Under the pieces are notes generated by a model, which ran no database searches, was not told where the DNA came from, and was given only the letters and a program-made list of their open reading frames with translations. Position numbers and translations under genes: made by a program. Shown piece by piece: positions 1 through 6,841 of a DNA stretch of 64,000 nt. The number at the start of each line of letters is the position of its first letter. Within the stretch, counting starts at the first letter, position 1. This DNA is from Labilithrix sp. Its GTDB lineage: Bacteria > Myxococcota_A > Polyangia > Polyangiales > Polyangiaceae. The stretch covers positions 1 through 64,000 of the forward strand of contig JAHBWE010000021.1 in the NCBI GenBank assembly GCA_019637155.1. Reading direction: 5' to 3'.

Positions 1-194
1 TCGGCCTCCCGAGCTCCGTGAGCCGCATGCCCGCCGAGCCGCCGGTCGCCCCGCCCCCGCCGAGCGAGCGCCGCCTCCCGATCCCTGTCGCCGCACCCGC
101 ACGGCCCCCTGCCCCGAGCGTTCCCGACCTCGAAGGCGGACCGCGAAGCCGCCGCCCTCCGCCGCCGCTCCCGAGCCAGGTCAAGAAGGGCTGA
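1..194 (+). CDS. C-terminal end of an unidentified Pro-rich protein (partial)
   Basis: An open frame runs in from the left edge and ends at TGA 192-194. The visible 63 residues are rich in Pro, Ala and Arg, with PPPPSE near the middle and a basic VKKG end. Low-complexity Pro-rich tails like this are common in myxobacterial proteins, but the domain that would identify the gene lies outside the window. No function can be given. The frame is real only if it continues upstream, which cannot be seen here, so confidence is low. Confidence 0.35.
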   Translation, partial: GLPSSVSRMPAEPPVAPPPPSERRLPIPVAAPARPPAPSVPDLEGGPRSRRPPPPLPSQVKKG

Positions 195-209
195 GGCGCG
201 CGAGCCGCG

Positions 210-488
210 TCAGTGCGTGGGCGGGAACGACGAGCCGGCCCCGCGCTCGATCGTCGCGGACGGCCGCGAGAGCTCGCCGTCGTCGTCGCAAAAGAGGATG
301 GCGCAGTGCTTGTTTTCGCCCTGCTTGATCCGGTTGCACAGCTCGACGAGGTCGTCGTCGGCGTCGATGATCGTGCCCTCGACCGGCTCGGCGGTCTTCG
401 CGTCGTACCGGCAGTTGTCGAGCGCTACCCAGCGCCCTCGGTATGCGCCGCTCTGCCGGATTTCCGGCCAACTCATGCGACTACCCAT
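210..488 (-). CDS. Small hypothetical protein, DUF5678-like
   Basis: This 92-residue protein opens with MGSRMSWPEIRQSG followed by YRGRWVALDN, which resembles the F-x-G-x-WVA core of small DUF5678 proteins. It ends with an acidic CDDDGEL stretch. The frame is open further upstream (to 575), but that extension is Pro/Arg/Thr-rich without domain character, so I start at the ATG just before the conserved-looking core; a second ATG lies four codons later. It sits downstream of the DAHP synthase gene on the same strand, about 95 nt away. The function of this family is not known, and the similarity is weak and by eye. Confidence 0.55.
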   Translation of the reverse strand: MGSRMSWPEIRQSGAYRGRWVALDNCRYDAKTAEPVEGTIIDADDDLVELCNRIKQGENKHCAILFCDDDGELSRPSATIERGAGSSFPPTH

Positions 489-582
489 CGGTCTCGATCG
501 AGTACTTGCGGGCCCGGGCCCGGTCAAGCGACGGGGTGTCGTTTCCCCACCACATCTGTACGGATGAGCAGTCAAATGCGGC

Positions 583-1938
583 TCACAGCCGCGCGCGGCG
601 GGTCCCCGACATCCAGCCGCCGAGCCGCAGCGCCATCTCGAGCGCCTGCCGGTAGTTGAGGCGCGGATCGCAGACGGAGAGGTAGCGCCTGTCGAGATCC
701 GCTTCGTCGAGCCCTCCGCCGATGCACTCCGTGACGTCCTCGCCCGTCAGCTCGAAGTGGACCCCGCCGAGCTCGGTGCCGAGGCGAAGGTGCGTCGCGA
801 ACGTGCGCTCGATCTCGAGGAGGATGTCGTCGAAGCTCCGGGTCTTGAGCCCGCTCTTCGTCGTGATGCCGTTGCCGTGCATCGGGTCGCAGACCCACAG
901 GACGCGGCGGTTCGCGCGGCGGACCGCGTCGATGAGCGGCGGGAGCGCCTTCTCGACGTTCGCGGCGCCCATCCGCGTGATGGCGACGAGCTTCCCCGGC
1001 TCGTTGGTCGGCGAGAGCGCGGTGAAGAGGTTCACCGCGTCCTCTGGGTCGACCTTCGGCCCGAGCTTCACGCCGACCACGTTCTCGATCCCGCTGAAGA
1101 ACTCGACGTGGGCGCCGTCGAGCGCGCGCGTCCGCTCGCCGATCCACGGCATGTGGGTCGTGAGCAGGTAGTGCCCGTCGCGGCGGGGGACGCGCCGCGT
1201 CTGCGCCGACTCGTAGTGCAGGTTCAGGCCTTCGTGGCTCGTGAAGAACTCGACGCCCGACAGCTCGTCGACCTTCTTCTCGCCGATCGCCTCCATGAAG
1301 CGGAGCGCCTCCGAGAGCCGCTCCGTCATCATCTTGTATTCTGCACGTATATCGTCGGGCAGGTCCGCCCGCGCCATGAAGCCGAGGTCCCAGTACTCGG
1401 GGTGATGCATGTCGGCGAAGCCGCCGACCGCGAGCGAGCGGACGAAGTTCAGCGTCATCGCGGCGTGGCCGTACGCGTCGAGCATCGCGCGCGGATCGAA
1501 GCGGCGCGCCTCCGGCGTGAACTCCGGGTGGTTCACGATGTCGCCGAAGAAGCTCGGCAGCGTGACGCCGTCCTTCGTCTCGGTCGGGCTCGAGCGCGGC
1601 TTCGCGTATTGCCCCGCGAGCCGCCCCACGCGGATGACGGGCTTCTTCGACGCGTGGATCAGCACGAGCGACATCTGGAGGAGGATCTTCAGCTTGTTCG
1701 CGATGATCCCCGGCTGGCAGTCGGCGAACGTCTCCGCGCAGTCGCCGCCCTGCAGGAGGAAGCGCTTGCCGGCCTGCGCCTCGGCGACGAGGTCCTTCAG
1801 CCGCTCGACCTCCCACGACGTGACGAGCGGCGGGAGCGCCTTCAGCTTCTCGACCGTCTGCGTGAGGAGCGCCGGATCGTCATAGCTGACGTCCTGCGCG
1901 TGTTTCTTCTCTTTCCAGGATAGGGCGGTCCAAGCCAC
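583..1938 (-). CDS. 3-deoxy-7-phosphoheptulonate synthase, class II (DAHP synthase)
   Basis: This enzyme condenses phosphoenolpyruvate with erythrose 4-phosphate, the first step of the shikimate pathway to aromatic amino acids. The 451-residue length is typical of class II (plant/AroG-Mycobacterium type) enzymes. Seen in the protein: LLQGGDCAE near residue 64 (metal-binding Cys), KPVIRVGRLAGQYAKPRS near 105, VGVKLGPKVDP near 285 and CDPMHGNG near 351, all hallmarks of the family. The start is GTG at 1938, directly before AWTALSWKEKKHA. It is transcribed divergently from a lipoprotein gene 58 nt away. A cluster of AT-rich rare codons lies at 1336-1350 (see findings). Confidence 0.95.
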   Translation of the reverse strand: MAWTALSWKEKKHAQDVSYDDPALLTQTVEKLKALPPLVTSWEVERLKDLVAEAQAGKRFLLQGGDCAETFADCQPGIIANKLKILLQMSLVLIHASKKPVIRVGRLAGQYAKPRSSPTETKDGVTLPSFFGDIVNHPEFTPEARRFDPRAMLDAYGHAAMTLNFVRSLAVGGFADMHHPEYWDLGFMARADLPDDIRAEYKMMTERLSEALRFMEAIGEKKVDELSGVEFFTSHEGLNLHYESAQTRRVPRRDGHYLLTTHMPWIGERTRALDGAHVEFFSGIENVVGVKLGPKVDPEDAVNLFTALSPTNEPGKLVAITRMGAANVEKALPPLIDAVRRANRRVLWVCDPMHGNGITTKSGLKTRSFDDILLEIERTFATHLRLGTELGGVHFELTGEDVTECIGGGLDEADLDRRYLSVCDPRLNYRQALEMALRLGGWMSGTRRARL

Positions 1939-1996
1939 GACCCGCAGCCTAGCCGTTTACTTGGCCCGCGGAGAACCGGCGTGCTCTCGGTCGAGC

Positions 1997-2518
1997 ATGC
2001 GCTTCGCCGCCGCCACCCTGCTCCTCCTCTCCGGGTGCGCCATCGTGGCGCCAATGTCCCCCGCCGCGCGCGCGCAGGAGGCGGCGACCGAGCTCAACAT
2101 CAACTCACGCTTCGGGCGGATGGAGCTCGCGACCGAGCGCGTCGCGCCCTCGCATCGCGACGCGTGGCTCGTCCGGCACCGCGCGTGGGGCGGCGCCATC
2201 CGCGTCGCCGACTACGAGATGGCCGGCTTCAAGATGAAGGGCGACAACGACGCCGAGAGCCTCGTCCGCGTGGCGTGGTACCGGGTCGATCAGGGCGACC
2301 TCCACAACACGCTCCTCCGGCAGTCGTGGCACCAGACCAAGGGCGCCTGGCAGCTCGTCGACGAGACGCACTCGGACGGAGACGTCGGCCTCCTCGGCGA
2401 GCCGGTCCCCGCGCCGCTGCCGCTGCCGAGCGAGGCGCCGCCCGGACAAAAGAAAGCGGCGCAGTTCCCGACGATCCGGCTCGGATCGACGGAGAACGCG
2501 CCAGCTTCGGCAGACTGA
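1997..2518 (+). CDS. Putative lipoprotein of unknown function
   Basis: A 173-residue exported protein. MRFAAATLLLLSGC at the N-terminus is a lipoprotein signal peptide with lipobox LSGC, and the start was placed at ATG 1997 because the frame's earlier start would put an uncharacteristic segment before it. The mature part has several Trp/Arg motifs (AWGGAIRVADYEMAGF, RVAWYRVDQGDL, RQSWHQTKGAW) and a Pro-rich C-terminal tail. I do not recognise the domain. The gene is divergent from the DAHP synthase and convergent with a small basic protein, with a hairpin in between. Confidence 0.75.
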   Translation: MRFAAATLLLLSGCAIVAPMSPAARAQEAATELNINSRFGRMELATERVAPSHRDAWLVRHRAWGGAIRVADYEMAGFKMKGDNDAESLVRVAWYRVDQGDLHNTLLRQSWHQTKGAWQLVDETHSDGDVGLLGEPVPAPLPLPSEAPPGQKKAAQFPTIRLGSTENAPASAD

Positions 2519-2520
2519 GA

Positions 2521-2533
2521 CGGGCGAAGCCCG
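2521..2533. terminator. Short GC hairpin between convergent genes
   Basis: CGGGC-GAA-GCCCG forms a perfect 5-bp stem with a GAA loop, lying in the 17-nt gap between two convergent genes. There is no U-run on either strand, so it can only be called a terminator-like hairpin. The same GAA-loop design occurs at 33261-33279 and 41781-41801. Confidence 0.4.
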
Positions 2534-2535
2534 AG

Positions 2536-2712
2536 CTAGACCTTCGGCTCGGACTGCGACTTCGGGGGGGCCGACTTCTTCGCCGCCGCCTTCTTCGGGG
2601 CCTTCGCCGGCGCGGTAGCAGGAGTACGCTTCGCCTTGAGGCGCGTCTTCTTCTTCACCTGCGCCTTGCGGCGCTTCATCTTCTGCGAGTTGCGGCGGTC
2701 GAACTTACCCAT
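2536..2712 (-). CDS. Small highly basic protein (GKFDRRNSQKM type)
   Basis: A 58-residue Lys/Arg/Ala-rich protein. It starts MGKFDRRNSQKMKRRKAQ, a pattern I associate with small conserved basic proteins of myxobacteria, and continues into a Lys-Ala-Pro tail similar to histone H1-like or nucleic-acid-binding tails. The start at 2712 was chosen because the longer frame (to 2751) has an unrelated prefix. Binding to nucleic acid or ribosomes is an inference from charge only. Confidence 0.6.
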   Translation of the reverse strand: MGKFDRRNSQKMKRRKAQVKKKTRLKAKRTPATAPAKAPKKAAAKKSAPPKSQSEPKV

Positions 2713-2768
2713 GGGGGGCGCATCCAACACGATGCGCGGGGCCCCCGTCAACCTGGAATGACCTGAAC

Positions 2769-3152
2769 GTGCTGCTCGATCGCGACGTCGGCGCCGCGAT
2801 CGCGGCCCGCGGAGAGAGGCTCGAAGACCTCCGGCTCGGAGGGGCGGTCACGAGCGCCGGGCTCGAGGCCTTGCTCGAAGGCTCGTTCGTCCCACGCCTC
2901 CGCTCCTTGTCCCTCGTCCAGCGCGAGGACGAGCGCGTCCCGCTCTTCCCCCTCTTCGCCGCACCGTTCGCGGCGCTCCGCGCGCTCGCGCTCGAGCATC
3001 TCCATATCTCGCGCGAGGAGGCGGGCGCGCTCGCGTCGGCGGCGGCCTTCGCCGGCGTCCACGAGCTCCGGTTGCTCCGCTGTTCGTTCGGCGGCGATGC
3101 GCTCGCTGTCCTCCGGGCGCGGTGGCCGTTCCTCGAGCCGAGCGTCTGGTGA
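2769..3152 (+). CDS. LRR-like protein fragment or small LRR protein
   Basis: A 127-residue protein starting with GTG, with the regular leucine spacing of bacterial leucine-rich repeats (LEDLRLGG, LRSLSLVQ, LRALALEHLHI, VHELRLLRCSF). Such repeats normally form binding surfaces. It ends in PFLEPSVW, and its TGA overlaps the GTG of the next LRR gene by 4 nt (GTGA), so the pair is probably translationally coupled. No N-terminal companion domain is visible; this could be a short partner or a 5'-truncated relative of the next gene. Confidence 0.65.
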   Translation: MLLDRDVGAAIAARGERLEDLRLGGAVTSAGLEALLEGSFVPRLRSLSLVQREDERVPLFPLFAAPFAALRALALEHLHISREEAGALASAAAFAGVHELRLLRCSFGGDALAVLRARWPFLEPSVW

Positions 3153-4393
3153 GCGGCCTCGTCCCCGCGCCCGAAGACGAGCCGCTCGTCCGCGCCGTGC
3201 TCGCGGCGCCGGAGGACGACGCGCCGAGGCTCGTCTACGCCGATCGCCTCATCGAGCGGGGCGAGGCCGCGCTCGGCGAGCTCATCGTGCTGCAATGCGG
3301 GCGCCGCCGCGAGCACCGGCTCCGGGTGCAGGAGCTCCTGCGCGAGCACCTCGCGCACTGGACGGCGGAGCTCTCCGACTGGGAGACGTGGAGGGTCACG
3401 CTCGATCGCGGCTTCGTCGACACGCTGCGCGAGGCGCCGCTCGAGTCGCTCTCACCGAACGCGGCGCGGCTCGCGCACCACCCGCTCCGCGTCCTCTCGA
3501 CGCGCGCGCCCGACGACGGCGTTCGCCTCGGCGAGCTGACGGACCTCCTCCGCGCGCCGTTCGCGGCGCGGCTCGAGCGCCTCGAGGTCTCCGGCGAGCA
3601 CGTCCTCCTCGAGCTCGATCCCGCGGCCGCACGTCCGCTCCTCGCGTCGCTCACGAAAGGCTCGAACGAGGATCGGCTCACGCTCGAGGGCCCGCACCTC
3701 CGCGCTGCGCTGCGCGGCGTCCGGCTCGACTGGCCGAACGCCGCGCGCAACGCGGCGGTCGTGACCGCGCCTCCCGACGGGCTCGAGTGGCTCGAGATCA
3801 ACATGACGGACATCGCGCCGATCCGCTGGTCGCTCTCGCGGCTCCGCGAGCTCGAGCTGTTCTTCGTCCCGCGCACGACCGCGATCGACTTCTTCGCGAC
3901 GGCGCACCTCCCTGCCCTCCGCTCGCTACGGTTGACGCCGGGACGCGAGGAGACCGGCGTCGCCGCCGCCCTCGCGGAGAGCCACCTCCTCCCGCAGCTC
4001 ACCGAGCTTCGAAGCACGCTCCCGCTCGACGACGTCCTCGCGCGCGCGATCATCGAGCGCGCGGACCGGCTCGAGGCGCTCGCCGTCACGGGCGCGCCGC
4101 GCTTCAGCGCGATCGACGCCTTGCTCGCGAGCGCGGTCGCGCCGCGCCTCCGCGCGCTGACGCTCACCTCGTCGAGCGGCCTCGGCTCCGCGATGCCGTT
4201 CGCGCGCGCGCCGTTCGCGCGCCTCCGTCACCTCGCGCTGAGCGGGTTCAAGGTCGGCGCCGCGGAGGCGCGCGCGCTCGTCGACAGCGCGGCGCTCGCG
4301 TCCGTCGACACGCTGAAGGTCAGGCCCGCGACGAAGACCGCCGCGCGCATCCTCGCGGAGCGCTGGCCCGAGCACGCGCCGCGCGAGACGTGA
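3149..4393 (+). CDS. TIGR02996-domain leucine-rich-repeat protein
   Basis: About 414 residues. The N-terminus (roughly residues 10-50) carries the repeat-companion signature of TIGR02996: LVRAVLAAPEDDAPRLVYAD followed by RLIERGEAALGELIVLQC. The rest is a run of degenerate LRRs (RLERLEVSG, LRELELFF, LRSLRLT, LRALTLTS, LRHLALSG). This architecture is typical of myxobacteria and planctomycetes, and its role is unknown. The start is GTG 3149, which overlaps the upstream stop as GTGA; a GTG nine codons earlier (3122) is possible but lies inside the upstream gene. Confidence 0.85.
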   Translation: MSGLVPAPEDEPLVRAVLAAPEDDAPRLVYADRLIERGEAALGELIVLQCGRRREHRLRVQELLREHLAHWTAELSDWETWRVTLDRGFVDTLREAPLESLSPNAARLAHHPLRVLSTRAPDDGVRLGELTDLLRAPFAARLERLEVSGEHVLLELDPAAARPLLASLTKGSNEDRLTLEGPHLRAALRGVRLDWPNAARNAAVVTAPPDGLEWLEINMTDIAPIRWSLSRLRELELFFVPRTTAIDFFATAHLPALRSLRLTPGREETGVAAALAESHLLPQLTELRSTLPLDDVLARAIIERADRLEALAVTGAPRFSAIDALLASAVAPRLRALTLTSSSGLGSAMPFARAPFARLRHLALSGFKVGAAEARALVDSAALASVDTLKVRPATKTAARILAERWPEHAPRET

Positions 4394-4396
4394 GCG

Positions 4397-4645
4397 TCAG
4401 CCCGCGCTCTCGGCGACGGCGTCTTCGCGACCGCGCACCTCGAGGCGGTAGCGGCTGTTGATCGTCTCGATGTAGAAGACCTCGCGGCCCGCGAGACGAA
4501 GCACGCGCTTCACCGGCGTCGTCACGTACTCGTGCATGCCGTCGGGGAACTCGATCACGACGACGGAGCCTTTCCGCGGCGCTCTCACGAGGCGGCCCGC
4601 GACCGCGCGCGACCCCTTTCCGAGCTTGCGGAGGACGACTTCCAC
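4397..4645 (-). CDS. Small conserved hypothetical protein
   Basis: An 82-residue protein starting at GTG 4645 (VEVVLRKLGKGSRAVAG), with a probable beta-rich core (GSVVVIEFPDGMHEYVTT, EVFYIETINSRYRLEV) and an acidic end. The core looks structured and the codon use fits the genome, but I do not recognise a family. It is convergent with the LRR gene (3 nt apart) and divergent from thymidine kinase. No strong Shine-Dalgarno is visible before the start. Confidence 0.6.
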   Translation of the reverse strand: MEVVLRKLGKGSRAVAGRLVRAPRKGSVVVIEFPDGMHEYVTTPVKRVLRLAGREVFYIETINSRYRLEVRGREDAVAESAG

Positions 4646-4801
4646 AAAACCCAATCTAGCATTGCCAGCGGCCGCGTCTACGGCGGCGCTGGGGCTTCGA
4701 TAAGCTGTGGAGAGCCGCGAGCTTGGCCGTGGTCTCCGGGCGGCCTCCGCCGCTGCCGCCGAGGCTTGTACCGCGGCTTTTTCGCGGGTAGACGGGCCCT
4801 G

Positions 4802-5434
4802 ATGTCGCTGCACGGCGAGCCTTTGTCCTTTGCCTCGGGCGACCGCCGGGGGTGCGTCGAGGTGGTCTGCGGCTCGATGTTCAGCGGAAAGACCGAGGAG
4901 CTCCTCCGCCGCGTGAAGCGCGCGCGGCTCGCGAGGCAGCGCGTCGTCCTCTTCAAACCGCGCATCGACAACCGCTACGACGACGTGAAGGTCGTGAGCC
5001 ACGAGGGCATCAAGGCCGATGCGACCGCGGTCGGCAGCTCCGCGGAGCTCTTGTCGCTCCTCGACCTCGCGAAGCTGCCCGACGTCATCGGCATCGACGA
5101 GGCGCAGTTCTTCGACGAGGCGATCATCGACGTCGTCGACCTCCTCGCGAACGCAGGCGCGCGCGTCATCTGCGCCGGCCTCGACCAGGACTACCGCGGC
5201 CGCCCGTTCGGTCCGATGGCCGCGCTGCTCAGCGTCGCCGAGTACGTCACGAAGCTGCAGGCGGTGTGCTCGCGCTGCGGCGCGCCCGCGTGCCGGTCGC
5301 AGCGGCTCGTCGGGACGGAGGGGCAGCTCTTCGTCGGCGGCGCGGCGGACTACGAGCCGCGCTGCCGGCGGTGCTTCGTCGCCGGCGTCGTCGAGGCGCC
5401 GCCCGAAGGCTCGCCGTCGCGCTCGCGCGACTGA
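4802..5434 (+). CDS. tdk: Thymidine kinase (type II)
   Basis: This enzyme phosphorylates thymidine to dTMP with ATP, in the cytosolic pyrimidine salvage pathway. The protein has 210 residues, close to the bacterial norm. GSMFSGKTEELLRRV (about residues 23-37) is the P-loop, IDEAQFFDE near residue 100 is the catalytic-site motif, LDQDYRGRPFGPM near 135 fits the lasso region, and CSRCGA plus CRRC are the zinc ligands. The start is ATG 4802 (MSLHGEPLSF); longer in-frame starts reach into the upstream gene. Its 3' end overlaps the convergent transpeptidase gene by 85 nt. Confidence 0.95.
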   Translation: MSLHGEPLSFASGDRRGCVEVVCGSMFSGKTEELLRRVKRARLARQRVVLFKPRIDNRYDDVKVVSHEGIKADATAVGSSAELLSLLDLAKLPDVIGIDEAQFFDEAIIDVVDLLANAGARVICAGLDQDYRGRPFGPMAALLSVAEYVTKLQAVCSRCGAPACRSQRLVGTEGQLFVGGAADYEPRCRRCFVAGVVEAPPEGSPSRSRD

Positions 5435-6756
5435 TCGTCCTTCGCCGCTCCGCGCGGCGCGCTCACGCCGGGGACCTTCTGCGCGGCGAAGTAGGCGCGG
5501 AGCACCTCGCGCGCGAGGACGTTCGCCTTGATCGTCCACGTCGGATCGTTCACGACGAGGACGCCGAACGCGACCTTCTTCGGTTGGGCGAGGGTCGCGC
5601 CGTCGACCTCCGGCATCTCGACCGGCTTGGTCGGCGCGAAGCCGGCGAACCACGTGTAGAAGCGCTGCGTGCTCGCGTCCGTGAGCGTGCCCGTCTTGCT
5701 CGCGACCGCGACGCCGGGGAGAAACGATCGGCCCTTCGCGTCGTGGAACGCGCGGTACGACGTGCCGTCGCTCACCGTCGTCTCCATCATCCGCGTGACC
5801 GCCTGCGCGGTCTCCGTCTTCATGATCCGCTTCTGCGGGAGCGGCTGCGTCGACGCGCTCCACTTCACCTTGCCGTCGTCGACGATGTCGGTGATGAGCA
5901 CGGGCCGCACCGGCTCGCCGCCGCGCGCGAGGGTGGCGCCGATCCACGCGGCGTGGAGCGGGGAGAGGGTGGTGTTCCAGAACCCGGCCGCGGTGCGGGC
6001 GTAGCCGAGCTGGTCCTCGGGGAACTTCGCGGTGCTCGGCTGCACCGGGACGTCGAAGGGGAGCGCGGCGTTGAAGCCGTACGCCTTCGCGGTCTCGTCG
6101 AGCTCGGCCGGCTTGAGGTGCGCGAGCGCGAGGCGCGCGAACACGGTGTTGACGCTGCGGCCCATCGCGAGGGCGACGGTGGTGCACCACTTGTCGCGCT
6201 TCGGATCGGGGACGAGGTCGTGCGCGAGGAGCCGCTGCTCGCCGCCGGAGTAGCACTCCTTCTGGTCGGGCGTCGCCTGCTGGTGCTCCACGAGCGACGT
6301 GCCGGTGATGACCTTGAAGACGCTCGCCGCCGGCGCGGTCGCCTCGATCGCGAGGTCGCGCTTGGGCCCTTTGTCGACGTGGCTCGCGTAGACGAGGACG
6401 CGCCCGGTGTCGACCTCCATCACGACGACCGCCGCCTCGGGGAGGTGGTGCATCGACATGACGTTGTCGGCGGTGCGCTGGAGCGCGGGCTCGACCGAGA
6501 GCTTCACCGTGCGCTTGTCGGGGAGGAGCGCGGTCGCGCCGCTGTCCTTCACCTCCATCTTCGCGAGGTCGACGCCCGCGAACGAGGGCGGCGGCGGCGC
6601 GACGGCGGCGGCGGCCGCCTGCGGCGCGGTGAGCTTCGCGATCGACGGCGGCGTGTCGGCGCGTCCGCGCCGCGCGAGGAGGACCGCCACCGTAAGGGCG
6701 ATCGGGACCGCCACCACCGCTGCTACTTTTCTCGTCGCGAGGGGAGGCCGTCGCAT
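5350..6756 (-). CDS. Penicillin-binding protein, single transpeptidase domain
   Basis: A 468-residue membrane-anchored D,D-transpeptidase-type protein for peptidoglycan cross-linking. One N-terminal membrane segment (KVAAVVAVPIALTVAVLLA, residues 9-27) is followed by a Pro/Ala linker. The three penicillin-binding motifs are present: SVFK near residue 147, SVN near 202 and KTGT near 354. No transglycosylase or long dimerisation domain is seen, so it is neither a normal class A nor a full-length FtsI/MrdA protein; it may be a divergent class B PBP or carboxypeptidase. The start at 6756 places the TM segment at the N-terminus; a longer start adds 30 residues. The last 28 codons overlap tdk. Confidence 0.88.
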   Translation of the reverse strand: MRRPPLATRKVAAVVAVPIALTVAVLLARRGRADTPPSIAKLTAPQAAAAAVAPPPPSFAGVDLAKMEVKDSGATALLPDKRTVKLSVEPALQRTADNVMSMHHLPEAAVVVMEVDTGRVLVYASHVDKGPKRDLAIEATAPAASVFKVITGTSLVEHQQATPDQKECYSGGEQRLLAHDLVPDPKRDKWCTTVALAMGRSVNTVFARLALAHLKPAELDETAKAYGFNAALPFDVPVQPSTAKFPEDQLGYARTAAGFWNTTLSPLHAAWIGATLARGGEPVRPVLITDIVDDGKVKWSASTQPLPQKRIMKTETAQAVTRMMETTVSDGTSYRAFHDAKGRSFLPGVAVASKTGTLTDASTQRFYTWFAGFAPTKPVEMPEVDGATLAQPKKVAFGVLVVNDPTWTIKANVLAREVLRAYFAAQKVPGVSAPRGAAKDDQSRERDGEPSGGASTTPATKHRRQRGS

Positions 6757-6841
6757 GCCGAATCGTGTGACACGGTCCGCTTCGACCGGGCAAAGAAATG
6801 GATCGTCCAGTGGGTCGAATCGACGGATAGTGGCCCGGAAC

